This document shows positions 32,806 through 40,796 of a stretch of 64,000 nucleotides of DNA, one piece after another. The translations under genes were made by a program, and so were the position numbers. Location of the stretch: contig NZ_AQGV01000015.1 in NCBI RefSeq assembly GCF_014858725.1, positions 1,203,805-1,267,804 on the forward strand, written 5' to 3'. A model generated the notes under the pieces. That model saw only the letters and a list, made by a program, of their open reading frames with translations, made no database searches and was not told where the DNA came from. This DNA is from Pseudoalteromonas aurantia 208. Lineage in GTDB: Bacteria > Pseudomonadota > Gammaproteobacteria > Enterobacterales > Alteromonadaceae. Each line of letters begins with the position of its first letter. Positions within the stretch are counted from its first letter, which is position 1.

Positions 32806-34089
32806 ACAATCAACCTCTATTTGTTTTGCGTAAACGTGTGCTGCTCGAATTAAATGTGGTACATATTCGGGCAACGTATCGATACACTGTTGCTGGAAAT
32901 TGAGCGAGCGCCGATCGCCTCGCATATGTGCCAGTGCTAATGTGTAACCACAGCTTTGCGCAAATTGCTGAAGTCCCTGCTTTTGAGCTGCACGCTTTCC
33001 TAAGCAAAAATCTTCAGGGTCTAGACCTACTCGGGCGTGATGACGAGACCGTACTAACCAGTTTTGTTGTTGCCATAGTGTATCGTCAAGTACGAGGTCA
33101 GGTCGACGTTGCATTTTACGTTGACAATTTACGGTAAGATGCGCGGCATTGAGTTCATTTATGGGGCTAAGTGAAGGGAAGTTATGTAAAGGTGCTGCAC
33201 GACGCTGTTGTTTTACCTCAACAATGTGGCATAGATTTAATTGGTTTGCATCGCTGTTTACTTGCTTTGGACCCACAAGTAAATAGTAGCGACGCATATT
33301 ATTTGAGCCAGTCCCTGCATTTAACCGTTCTACGCAATCCAATATTGTATCGTCAACATACGGTGAGAAATGTTTCATTAAATCACTCTTGTGTTGTTCT
33401 GGTATTGGCTCAAAGCGCTGTGGATTTGTTTTGAATCGAAGAGGTGCTTTAGTGAGGTCAAGTTCTTTTGCGAGTGTACTGCTCGTTAAAAAAGCTGCAC
33501 CTCCAGCCATGCGCTGTAAACCCTTCTGCCAGCGTTTGTGCAATATGTGTTCTTTATCAAATTCAGTCAGTGCAGATTGATTATTCAGAGTGCCCTCGAT
33601 AGAGCGAGTACATGCATGTAAATATTGGTCGAAAAAAGCCAATGCAGCAGAGTCAACTTGCTGTTCTGTAACGAGTGGCTTTTGTCGGAGCTTTAAATCA
33701 TCGCTATTTTCTTGCAAGTTCTGACAATGCTTTTGGCTTAAATAGAGGCTGACTGTGAACCGGAACAAATCCCAAATCATATTGCCGATACAGGCATCAT
33801 CAAAGTCATTAGGCGCAAATATTAAGGTGTCGCCATGAGAGCCTTCCTCGCTAATGAATCCAAAATTTCCAGTATGGCAATCACCGACAATATTCGTTAA
33901 AGGCAATGTGTACAGCGCCTGTGGTATATCGATTAATCCACACGCGATGTCTTGGTACATAAGAGCGGCACTACCACGGAAAAAGAAAAATGGGCTGCTC
34001 GCCATTTTTATATGTTTGTTGATCGAGTGTTCAGGGGTTACCTCATCGACCAGCTGCAGTTGTTCACGGATGGTGTTTTTTCTTATCAT
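32770..34089 (-). CDS. DUF2252 family protein (kinase-like fold)
   Basis: A 439-residue protein that fits DUF2252: SPFFFFRGSAALMYQDIA near the start, GDCHTGNFGF (~68-77) and FDDACIGNMIWDLFRFTVSL (~95-114), the last two resembling the catalytic HGDxxxxN and Asp loops of aminoglycoside-phosphotransferase-like kinases. The C-terminal half has MRGDRRSLNFQQQC. The biochemical role is unknown. Its coding end overlaps rnz by 36 bases on the other strand. Upstream, CCGTA-AAAAA-TACGG at 34139-34153 is an inverted repeat that may be a regulatory site. Confidence 0.85.
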   Translation of the reverse strand: MIRKNTIREQLQLVDEVTPEHSINKHIKMASSPFFFFRGSAALMYQDIACGLIDIPQALYTLPLTNIVGDCHTGNFGFISEEGSHGDTLIFAPNDFDDACIGNMIWDLFRFTVSLYLSQKHCQNLQENSDDLKLRQKPLVTEQQVDSAALAFFDQYLHACTRSIEGTLNNQSALTEFDKEHILHKRWQKGLQRMAGGAAFLTSSTLAKELDLTKAPLRFKTNPQRFEPIPEQHKSDLMKHFSPYVDDTILDCVERLNAGTGSNNMRRYYLLVGPKQVNSDANQLNLCHIVEVKQQRRAAPLHNFPSLSPINELNAAHLTVNCQRKMQRRPDLVLDDTLWQQQNWLVRSRHHARVGLDPEDFCLGKRAAQKQGLQQFAQSCGYTLALAHMRGDRRSLNFQQQCIDTLPEYVPHLIRAAHVYAKQIEVDCSLLAEMLSNGD

Positions 34090-34423
34090 AATATGTCCTT
34101 TAACCGATGTTCTTAACTAAGAAATTAGCTGTTCTATACCGTAAAAAATACGGAACCACTGTGTATCTGCGTTCATTATTGTATTGCGGTATCTATGTTT
34201 AACTATATACTACTTTGATTTATATAGAGTTACCTTGAATCATCGATAACATAGATAGACACTTTAGTCACGCTACCTCAGTATTATGACAATTATACGA
34301 CGCTCAATACATGAGTGAGATCATGTTTGATTTAAGGAATGTTGACTGTCAAAAGCGCTACTGTTATCTGTTTAGCGTGAGCCATACAATAAACAGCGTT
34401 GCTTTTGATAAATGAGTAGGTAA
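34090..34423. other. Gene-free stretch before the DUF2252 gene
   Basis: About 334 bp. The only structure is CCGTA-AAAAA-TACGG (34139-34153), about 50 bases before the DUF2252 start. The rest holds no gene or terminator I can support. Confidence 0.35.
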
Positions 34424-36217
34424 CTAAAAGTACTTTATATACTGCAAGCCAAGCTTCTGATGTTGCAGTTGACTTGTTTTTACACGGGATAAGCTGAGCG
34501 TGATTGAACTATTTTGAGATGGAAACCAACTGATATGCGTATCCAGTGAGTGGTACCCATTTGTTTGCTTAGCTTTACCTGAGTTGACTTCATAACTAGC
34601 GATGAGCTTCAAATTACCAATAAGGTCGATGATCACACCTGATTTTGAGTTCACAAACCATTGCGAGTGTTTAATGTCAGAAGTCAGCCCAGTGCCAACA
34701 AGTAAGAATCCAGAAATGTCTTTTGAGATATTCATAGTTTTACCGATAGCCCCAGATATTTCTAGTAATGAATCGTTATCTAATAACTTATTATAAGACG
34801 GCCGATAACCGATATAGAATTCGCCCGATAACATAGGGAAATACGGGTTATCTTTTCCGTAGCTTTTAACCGAGTAAATAGATAACTCTTCTATATTCAC
34901 AGCGCCAGTGTCCAAATCAACCTCTAAAGTTGTGTTGCCCATCGTCAGTTCAGACTCACTAAGATATTGCCGATTGTCACCATGAATGAAATGCCCTGTA
35001 GGTAACCAATGAAGCTTAATTTTATCCGCGTTCTCCTCATTGCTATATGACAAACCAATACCAGAATCTTGTGGAGTTAAAGCGGGGTGCTTATAGTTTG
35101 AAAAATCGAGCCGGTCTGTCTTTTCATTCGGTAAATTGGTTATTTTAGGATTGTGTTTATGGGTACTTTTGTACGGTTTCGAATTTTCGATAACAGTGCG
35201 GGCATAATCATAAACGAGAGGGCGTTTAAGTAGTGCTTTGTCAGCAATATGTTCAGGCCCTGATTGTAGAGCTTGATCAATGAGTTTCTTATCGGTTGGA
35301 TCAATCGTATCGTTAAGTGCACTAAATAACCATATTGGGCTTGTAGAGACGTTTGTTTCAAGAACCATTTTATGCTTTAACACCGCTTTAACAATATCGG
35401 CAGGGCTAACAAAGATGCTACGTTCTGACATTATGTTTGGCTTGGCAAGAGCAAGTAACTCTAGTGTTAATGTTGCGCAATTAAATGACTGAAAATAGTA
35501 TGTCATATTTATTTGATTTAATTCCCACAAGTGATATTGAATCAAGGTTTTTTGTGCACTGGAGAGGTCTAATTTAAATTGCCATAGGTTTCTAGACTCT
35601 GTATCTCGGTATTGGGCTTTGTCTTTATGAAATGGGCGTACTGAAAAAAAACCAGGCATGCCTTTTATTGTGCTGTCGACAATCAATTTCGCTGGGTTGA
35701 GAGTATCAATTTCGGTAAAATAGGCTAAAGAATGTTCGACTAAGTTACCTTTAAAGTTAACACCGCTCGCTTTTAAAAAAATATGCCCCATCATGCTAGA
35801 TGCAGATGAAAGTACTTCAGATGCATAAACAACGTCTAACGCATCGAATGGCACATGGTTAATAAATTTTTGCAGTTCAAGGCAGTGTTCTATTTGAGCA
35901 CCAGTTAATTGAATATTTAGAGCATTTGCAAGATAAGTCACACGAGCTGGAAATCGACACAGCGCAGCTTGTGAATCCGATTTTATGAGCGCTAATGTTT
36001 CGGTCAATTCGTTTGCTGCTGAATAATTAGGAAGACTTAAAAGGAAGCTAGCGTCGCTTATTTGTGCGTTACTGTGCCACGAGTGAATAAGGGTTAACCA
36101 AATTGGGGTGTTTGCTATGCGCGTAATTTCGTTTGTCTCAGCTCTGGCCTGAGAAATGAAAATGGAAGAGATTAAAAAAGCTGCATGAATGCAGCTTTTT
36201 AGTGTATTACTGAACAT
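34424..36217 (-). CDS. Exported protein with Lnb N-terminal (DUF4105) domain
   Basis: A 597-residue exported protein. A signal peptide at ~1-27 (SQARAETNE) precedes a domain with SSASSMMGHIFLKA, SLAYFTEID and YYFQSFNCATLTLELL, the conserved His- and Cys-containing parts of the DUF4105/Lnb N-terminal periplasmic domain family. The Cys and His suggest a thiol-type acyltransferase or hydrolase. The C-terminal ~270 residues are beta-rich and end LGLQYIKYF, which fits an outer-membrane barrel. The ATG at 36217 is chosen because the longer frame overlaps the lipoprotein gene and breaks the signal peptide. A terminator-like hairpin lies inside its first codons. Confidence 0.75.
   Translation of the reverse strand: MFSNTLKSCIHAAFLISSIFISQARAETNEITRIANTPIWLTLIHSWHSNAQISDASFLLSLPNYSAANELTETLALIKSDSQAALCRFPARVTYLANALNIQLTGAQIEHCLELQKFINHVPFDALDVVYASEVLSSASSMMGHIFLKASGVNFKGNLVEHSLAYFTEIDTLNPAKLIVDSTIKGMPGFFSVRPFHKDKAQYRDTESRNLWQFKLDLSSAQKTLIQYHLWELNQINMTYYFQSFNCATLTLELLALAKPNIMSERSIFVSPADIVKAVLKHKMVLETNVSTSPIWLFSALNDTIDPTDKKLIDQALQSGPEHIADKALLKRPLVYDYARTVIENSKPYKSTHKHNPKITNLPNEKTDRLDFSNYKHPALTPQDSGIGLSYSNEENADKIKLHWLPTGHFIHGDNRQYLSESELTMGNTTLEVDLDTGAVNIEELSIYSVKSYGKDNPYFPMLSGEFYIGYRPSYNKLLDNDSLLEISGAIGKTMNISKDISGFLLVGTGLTSDIKHSQWFVNSKSGVIIDLIGNLKLIASYEVNSGKAKQTNGYHSLDTHISWFPSQNSSITLSLSRVKTSQLQHQKLGLQYIKYF
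36174..36200 (-). terminator. Intrinsic terminator inside the start of the Lnb-domain gene
   Basis: Read on the minus strand, AAAAAGCTGCA, loop TTCA, then TGCAGCTTTTTT form a 7-bp G/C-containing stem with a six-T tail. It covers codons ~6-14 of the Lnb-domain gene and lies 22-48 bases after the upstream lipoprotein stop. It may end most lipoprotein transcripts before the next gene. Confidence 0.7.
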
Positions 36218-36221
36218 GTAC

Positions 36222-36578
36222 TTATTCAGGGTTACATTGTACTTCAACGTCAGAGTAATCCCACATTTTGCCTGTCGATGCATCTGTTGTTGAACCTAAT
36301 ACACCACCAATAACAAGGTTTCCAAAAAATACAGGCGTTACTTTTTTGTCAATAACAGTAGATTTGTCGCAATTTCCACTGGTGCTATGCGCAACTTTAT
36401 TTTTACCATCACGAAGAACGATGACAGTGCCTGGTGTCGTGATAATTTTGTCGTCTACACGTACTTCTACCGCTTTATTATTTGAAGAAGTTACATTGAT
36501 CGTTTGTTGGTCTGAAGTCATTACACTGGCACAGCCAGAAAGTGTAAGGATTACTGTAGCAGACAATAGCGTTTTCAT
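36222..36578 (-). CDS. Small outer-membrane-type lipoprotein
   Basis: A 118-residue lipoprotein: lipobox LSGC at residues ~13-16 followed by ASVMTSDQQTINV. The mature part is a beta-rich domain ending GVLGSTTDASTGKMWDYSDV, with one more Cys pair (CDKS, VQCN). Proteins with this ending are widespread and usually annotated only as lipoproteins. It lies four bases from the Lnb-domain ATG on the same strand. The hairpin in the next gene may separate the two at the transcript level. Confidence 0.7.
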   Translation of the reverse strand: MKTLLSATVILTLSGCASVMTSDQQTINVTSSNNKAVEVRVDDKIITTPGTVIVLRDGKNKVAHSTSGNCDKSTVIDKKVTPVFFGNLVIGGVLGSTTDASTGKMWDYSDVEVQCNPE

Positions 36579-36988
36579 GAATTTTCCCTTAATTTCTTGT
36601 GATTTCTAACACTCATATTTTAGAGCGCAGGGAATGTACCTTATAGTTCGGTTTTATTCAATAACTGTATGGTTTAATCGTAAATATAAGTAAATGAAAT
36701 ATCAATATATACATACATGGTGCAACTCTAATTTTTTGTTTTAAATCATAACTTTTATGATTGTTGTGAGGTTTTTTATATTTCGGTCATGTGGGAAGTG
36801 AGAGGGGTTTATTGTTGTTGTTATTTATTTAATTCTCATGTATTAACTCTATCGTTAAGGTATAAAGTGATTACAAAGCAACAGAGAACGAAGTGCATTA
36901 TGCAGGGTAATATATTGTGCTATAAACGTATTGATTTGCACGTACTATATGAATGTTTTCAATATAGTACGTGCATTGTATTTATCTG
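36579..36988. other. Gene-free stretch with a 14-bp perfect inverted repeat
   Basis: About 410 bp, A+T-rich. TGCACGTACTATAT (36937-36950) and ATATAGTACGTGCA (36962-36975) form a perfect 14-bp stem with an 11-base loop, 14 bases after the stop of the DUF1338 gene (read on the minus strand). There is no T run on that strand, so it is more like a processing or binding site than a classical terminator. An open frame at 36789-37073 is not believable as a gene. Confidence 0.55.
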
Positions 36989-37792
36989 TTATCTAGCATT
37001 CGTACTTTCAAAGATTTTATCGGCAGATGCAGCTACGAAGCCGGTGTATAATTCACCGTCTGGTTTTGCATAACGTAGCGCAAACTCGTAAAAGCAACTT
37101 GGAATTTTGAATTCTCCATCAGAAAACTGCACTGGGTGATGGTCAGCTAAAGTAGATGATTGCTCAAGAAGTACTTCTGGAGAGCCTTTGACTTCACCAC
37201 CTGCAGTATTCAATTCAAACCCTGCATTCTTTAGATTCTGATTTACGGCATCAATTGTCGTAAAGTTATTCAAATAATTAATGCTTACGGTAAAGTGGTT
37301 AGCACGATACCCCCAAGCGGCCATCCATGCAGCATATTCACTTTCAGCAAGCAATGCTTTGTATGTGTCATGGCTTACTTGCCAATGGGTACCTGAATAT
37401 AAGAAATTATCAGCTGTGATAGCATGTTCATCTATTTTTGCTACCATGTCTTTTACAGCTGCTTGTACTGTGTCAGAGCACTTTTCTACTAGCAGTTCTG
37501 AAATAAATACCTTCGGTTTAGTCGGATCTGAATGTTCATAGTGTTTGGCATACAGCTTCTTAGCTTCAAAATGGTATTCCCCACACTCTTTATAACCAAC
37601 TGCGATAAAGTGTGCTGCGAGTTTTTCTAGCCCTACTTTTTCCAGATTAAAGGTACGTAAAGCAATATGATCATTGATTACATCATCTTTTTGAGTTGAG
37701 CCCAGTAATTCGTGGACTTTGACTGCTGAAGGCGTCACTTCTAAATAGTTATTCCACAGAGATTGAAATAATTTGTCGACATTGTTGTGCAT
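36989..37792 (-). CDS. DUF1338 protein (2-oxoadipate dioxygenase/decarboxylase-like)
   Basis: A 267-residue protein of the DUF1338/HglS family: DKLFQSLWNNYLEVTPSAVK at the start, DHIALRTFN (an iron-ligand His in the family), YHFEAKKLYAKHYEH, ISELLVEKCS, and the late FYEFALRYAKPDGELYTGFV. Characterised members are iron-dependent enzymes that convert 2-oxoadipate to 2-hydroxyglutarate in lysine breakdown. It follows astA after 69 bases on the same strand, so it may be part of the arginine/lysine catabolic unit. The family members in AST operons are not characterised. Confidence 0.82.
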   Translation of the reverse strand: MHNNVDKLFQSLWNNYLEVTPSAVKVHELLGSTQKDDVINDHIALRTFNLEKVGLEKLAAHFIAVGYKECGEYHFEAKKLYAKHYEHSDPTKPKVFISELLVEKCSDTVQAAVKDMVAKIDEHAITADNFLYSGTHWQVSHDTYKALLAESEYAAWMAAWGYRANHFTVSINYLNNFTTIDAVNQNLKNAGFELNTAGGEVKGSPEVLLEQSSTLADHHPVQFSDGEFKIPSCFYEFALRYAKPDGELYTGFVAASADKIFESTNAR

Positions 37793-37861
37793 AATGGGGT
37801 CCTATATATTGCGATTGACATCGCGTTAAACTTGGTGCGAATTAAGCTCGACGCATCAAGG

Positions 37862-38881
37862 TTATAATTTAAATATTCTCACGTTATCACCTGAGGTTAC
37901 ATTCAGTGCGTTCGCTACGTTTGGATGTAAGTCTAGAGTGTTATTTTGCGGATGGTAAAGCGCTTCTTCAGTGAAAGTTGCTCTAAAGTCATTGAGCTTC
38001 TGATTGGAAATTGCCAGACTGCCGGTTCCGGTTGGCTCGCAGATATTCACTTTTGCCACAGATGAGTCTTGTACCGTTTGAATATTGTGGAGTCTCGCTT
38101 CAACGGTGGGGCCTGCATCAAATAGGTCAACATAGCCTCGATGTTCAAAACCTTCTTTTTCTAACAGGCGTAATGCTGGTTTAGTTTTTTCATGCACATT
38201 ACCAATAACCGCTTGTGCTTTTTCGCTCAGTAAGTTGGCGTAAATAGGGTACTTTGGCATTAATTCGCTGATGAATACCTTTTCGCCAAGTCCTACTAAG
38301 TGGTCTGCTTGAGGGAATTCAATGCTGAAAAAATGTTCTTGTAGCCATTGCCAAAATGGAGAATGCCCATTTTCATCACTGACCCCTCGCATTTCAGCAA
38401 TTACCGTATTACTAAACCGATCACTGTGATCCGCCATAAAAGTAAATCGCGAACGGCTTAAAAACCGACCAGCTAGGCCTTTACGATATGGCTCTCGTAA
38501 AAACAGAGTACATATTTCACTCGCGCCAGTGTAGTCATTACACATAGATAAAATATCAACCGTGTTATATACGCCAAGTGTTGGGGAGTGGTGTACTGTT
38601 TTACCTTGATGATAATGATACAGTGGAACTGTCATACCAACGGCGGCTTCGATGGCGGTTGTACCCATTATATCGCCTGTTTCGCTGTCTTCAAGAACAA
38701 ATAAATACCCCTCGTCCTGCGGTGTAGATATCTGCTTTATAAAACTTTGCTCTGAGCGATTTATTTTTTCTCTGAGCATGTCATCATTCACAGGTAATGA
38801 TGTGAAGCCATGGCCAGACTCTTCAGCTATTTGACGTAGTGCATCAAAATCAGTGCTTTTAATTGGTCTTAATATATGCAT
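37862..38881 (-). CDS. astA: Arginine N-succinyltransferase
   Basis: A 339-residue enzyme of the AST pathway; it transfers succinyl from succinyl-CoA to arginine. The start MHILRPIKSTDFDALRQIAE and motifs such as TAIEAAVGMTVPLYHYHQG, FLREPYRKGLAGRFLSRSRF and EFPQADHLVGLG are typical. The size agrees with E. coli AstA (344). It follows astC after 41 bases that are almost filled by an 11-bp hairpin. The usual next gene, astD, is not here; a DUF1338 gene takes its place. Confidence 0.95.
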   Translation of the reverse strand: MHILRPIKSTDFDALRQIAEESGHGFTSLPVNDDMLREKINRSEQSFIKQISTPQDEGYLFVLEDSETGDIMGTTAIEAAVGMTVPLYHYHQGKTVHHSPTLGVYNTVDILSMCNDYTGASEICTLFLREPYRKGLAGRFLSRSRFTFMADHSDRFSNTVIAEMRGVSDENGHSPFWQWLQEHFFSIEFPQADHLVGLGEKVFISELMPKYPIYANLLSEKAQAVIGNVHEKTKPALRLLEKEGFEHRGYVDLFDAGPTVEARLHNIQTVQDSSVAKVNICEPTGTGSLAISNQKLNDFRATFTEEALYHPQNNTLDLHPNVANALNVTSGDNVRIFKL

Positions 38882-38890
38882 AGTGCAACC

Positions 38891-38917
38891 TTAGGGGCTC
38901 TGATCAAGAGCCCCTAA
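38891..38917 (-). promoter_or_regulatory. Intercistronic hairpin between astC and astA
   Basis: TTAGGGGCTCT, loop GATCA, then AGAGCCCCTAA is a perfect 11-bp stem. It fills most of the 41-bp gap between the astC stop and the astA ATG, and its foot adjoins the AAGG ribosome site of astA. There is no T run, so it would act on RNA stability or translation rather than termination. Confidence 0.6.
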
Positions 38918-38922
38918 CTGAA

Positions 38923-40128
38923 TTAACCATTAACGACATCAGCAACAGCAAGCTCAAAGCGTGCTAAACCAGCTTTTATGTCATCATCAGAAATGACTAA
39001 TGATGGCGTGAAGCGAACAACGTTCGTGCCAGCGACCAGTGCCATTAATCCATTCTTGGTGCTTGCAACTAAAAAGTCACGCGCACGCCCTGTGTAATCG
39101 TCATTTAAAACGGCACCGAGTAGCAATCCTTTTCCTCTGATTTCACTAAATACTTTAAACTTGTCATTGATGGCAGATAGGCCTTCACGGAAAAGTTGTT
39201 CTTTACGTTTAACATCGTCCAAAACCGATGATGTATTTACCGTGTCAAAAGCAGCTTCAGCAACAGCGCAAGCGAGTGGGTTACCGCCATAGGTTGAACC
39301 ATGAGTACCTATTTTTAAATGTTCAGCAATGTCTGTTGTGGTGATCATAGCGCCGATTGGAAAGCCACCACCTAGCGCTTTTGCTGTGGTTAAAATATCA
39401 GGTGTAACATTCAGCCCTTGATATGCGTATAAGTCGCCTGTACGACCTACGCCTGTTTGCACTTCGTCAAAAATAAGCAAAGCGTTGTGTTTGGTACAAA
39501 GAGCTCTCACCCCTTCGATAAAATCTTTGTTAGGTGAAATGATACCGCCTTCACCTTGCAATGGCTCCATCATTACGGCACAGGTAGTGTCGCTAATTAG
39601 GGCTTCAAATGCGGCTAAATCATTGTAATCACAATGTACGATATCAGCAGGTTTAGGGCCAAAACCGTCAGAATAAGCGGCTTGTCCACCTACAGTCACG
39701 GTAAAGAATGTTCTACCATGAAAACCTTTATTAAAAGCAATAATTTGTGTTTTATGGTCACCGTGTTTATCAAGTGCAAACCTGCGAGCAAGCTTGAGTG
39801 CAGCTTCATTAGCTTCGGCACCTGAATTGGCAAAATAGACTTTGTCAGCAAATGTCGCGTCGGTAATTTTTTTTGCGAGGCGAAGTGCAGGTTCATTTGT
39901 CATGACATTAGATAGGTGCCAAATTTTTTCCCCTTGCTCTTTTAGTGCATTAACTAAAGCAGGGTGGCAGTGACCCAAGCAGTTAACAGCGATACCACCT
40001 GCAAAATCGATATATTCATCGCCTTTTTGATCCCAAACTCGAGAGCCTTTACCTTTTACTGGGATAATTTCTGACGGGTTATAGTTAGGTACCATAACTT
40101 GATCGAATAATTCACGGTTAGCTTGCAT
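38923..40128 (-). CDS. astC: Acetylornithine/succinylornithine aminotransferase
   Basis: A 401-residue PLP-dependent class III aminotransferase. Motifs: ANSGAEANEAALKLAR, GFHGRTFFTVT, LIFDEVQTGVGRTGDLYAY, and the PLP lysine in TTAKALGGGFPIGA at about residue 252. In the AST pathway it removes the amino group of succinylornithine; the same protein often also acts as ArgD in arginine synthesis, and sequence does not separate these. Direct linkage to astA supports astC. It is divergent from an Lrp-type regulator; the 230-bp gap has inverted repeats that may be operators. Confidence 0.92.
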   Translation of the reverse strand: MQANRELFDQVMVPNYNPSEIIPVKGKGSRVWDQKGDEYIDFAGGIAVNCLGHCHPALVNALKEQGEKIWHLSNVMTNEPALRLAKKITDATFADKVYFANSGAEANEAALKLARRFALDKHGDHKTQIIAFNKGFHGRTFFTVTVGGQAAYSDGFGPKPADIVHCDYNDLAAFEALISDTTCAVMMEPLQGEGGIISPNKDFIEGVRALCTKHNALLIFDEVQTGVGRTGDLYAYQGLNVTPDILTTAKALGGGFPIGAMITTTDIAEHLKIGTHGSTYGGNPLACAVAEAAFDTVNTSSVLDDVKRKEQLFREGLSAINDKFKVFSEIRGKGLLLGAVLNDDYTGRARDFLVASTKNGLMALVAGTNVVRFTPSLVISDDDIKAGLARFELAVADVVNG

Positions 40129-40187
40129 GACAACTTCCTCTATTTTACTTCAACTACTATTGACCACTAAGCAAACGAATTCATATG

Positions 40188-40200
40188 AAGACAACGTCTT
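40188..40200. promoter_or_regulatory. Palindrome in the astC/Lrp-type regulator intergenic region
   Basis: AAGAC-AAC-GTCTT is a perfect inverted repeat with 5-bp arms, 60 bases before the astC start. A second weak site, ATTAC-TG-GTAAT (40275-40286), is nearer the regulator. Either could be a binding site for the divergent Lrp-type protein; there is no direct support. Confidence 0.3.
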
Positions 40201-40360
40201 TTGATTAAATTGTTTGGTAACTCAAAAGCGATTTTAGTGTTCAATACTGTATATGTTCTATTTATTAGGCCCATTATTACTGGTAATGAAGTAAATATGC
40301 AGTGCAAAAATGTACAAATTGATTAAAATAAAAGTCAAAATAACGAAGTTAATAGTCAAT

Positions 40361-40789
40361 ATGATAAATTCACAAGATGAAAAGCTCATTGGTTTGTTAC
40401 GAGGTAATGCACGTGCCAGTATTTCAGATTTAGCGAGAAACTTAGATGTCTCTCGTTCTACAGTGCAAAGTCGGTTACTAAAGCTTGAGCTGTCAGGGGT
40501 CATTAAAGGCTACAGTGTTGAATTTGGCGCAGCCTATATTGCGGGTTTAGTGTCTGCGCATGTATCAATCAAAGTGCGGCAAAAGCTCACTACTCAAACC
40601 ACTATAGCTTTGAAGCATATCAATCAAGTCAGTGCGTTGTATGCCATTAGTGGGGAATACGATATGATTGCTTTAGTTGAAGCACAAAGCCTTGAGCAGC
40701 TTAACCATATATTAGATGATATTGGCAATTTAGATGGAGTCGAACGAACAAATTCATCGGTCGTTTTAGAAACCAAGTTTACACGTTAA
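40361..40789 (+). CDS. Lrp/AsnC family transcriptional regulator
   Basis: A 142-residue Lrp/AsnC protein. The N-terminal helix-turn-helix (DEKLIGLLRGNARASISDLA, then LDVSRSTVQSRLLKLELSGVIKGY) is followed by a RAM ligand-binding domain (SALYAISGEYDMIALVEAQ, with LDGVERTNSSVVL). The ATG at 40361 gives the typical MINSQDEKLI opening; the 17 residues before it are lysine-rich and not family-like. It is divergent from astC and so is the likely regulator of the arginine catabolic genes. Confidence 0.9.
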   Translation: MINSQDEKLIGLLRGNARASISDLARNLDVSRSTVQSRLLKLELSGVIKGYSVEFGAAYIAGLVSAHVSIKVRQKLTTQTTIALKHINQVSALYAISGEYDMIALVEAQSLEQLNHILDDIGNLDGVERTNSSVVLETKFTR

Positions 40790-40796
40790 ACTTTGG

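Noticed and set aside
36789..37073. 94-residue open frame on the + strand
   Set aside because: It overlaps the end of the DUF1338 gene on the other strand, has no ribosome site, and its protein is rich in Cys and hydrophobics with no pattern. It spans the 14-bp inverted repeat, so it is not likely to be coding.
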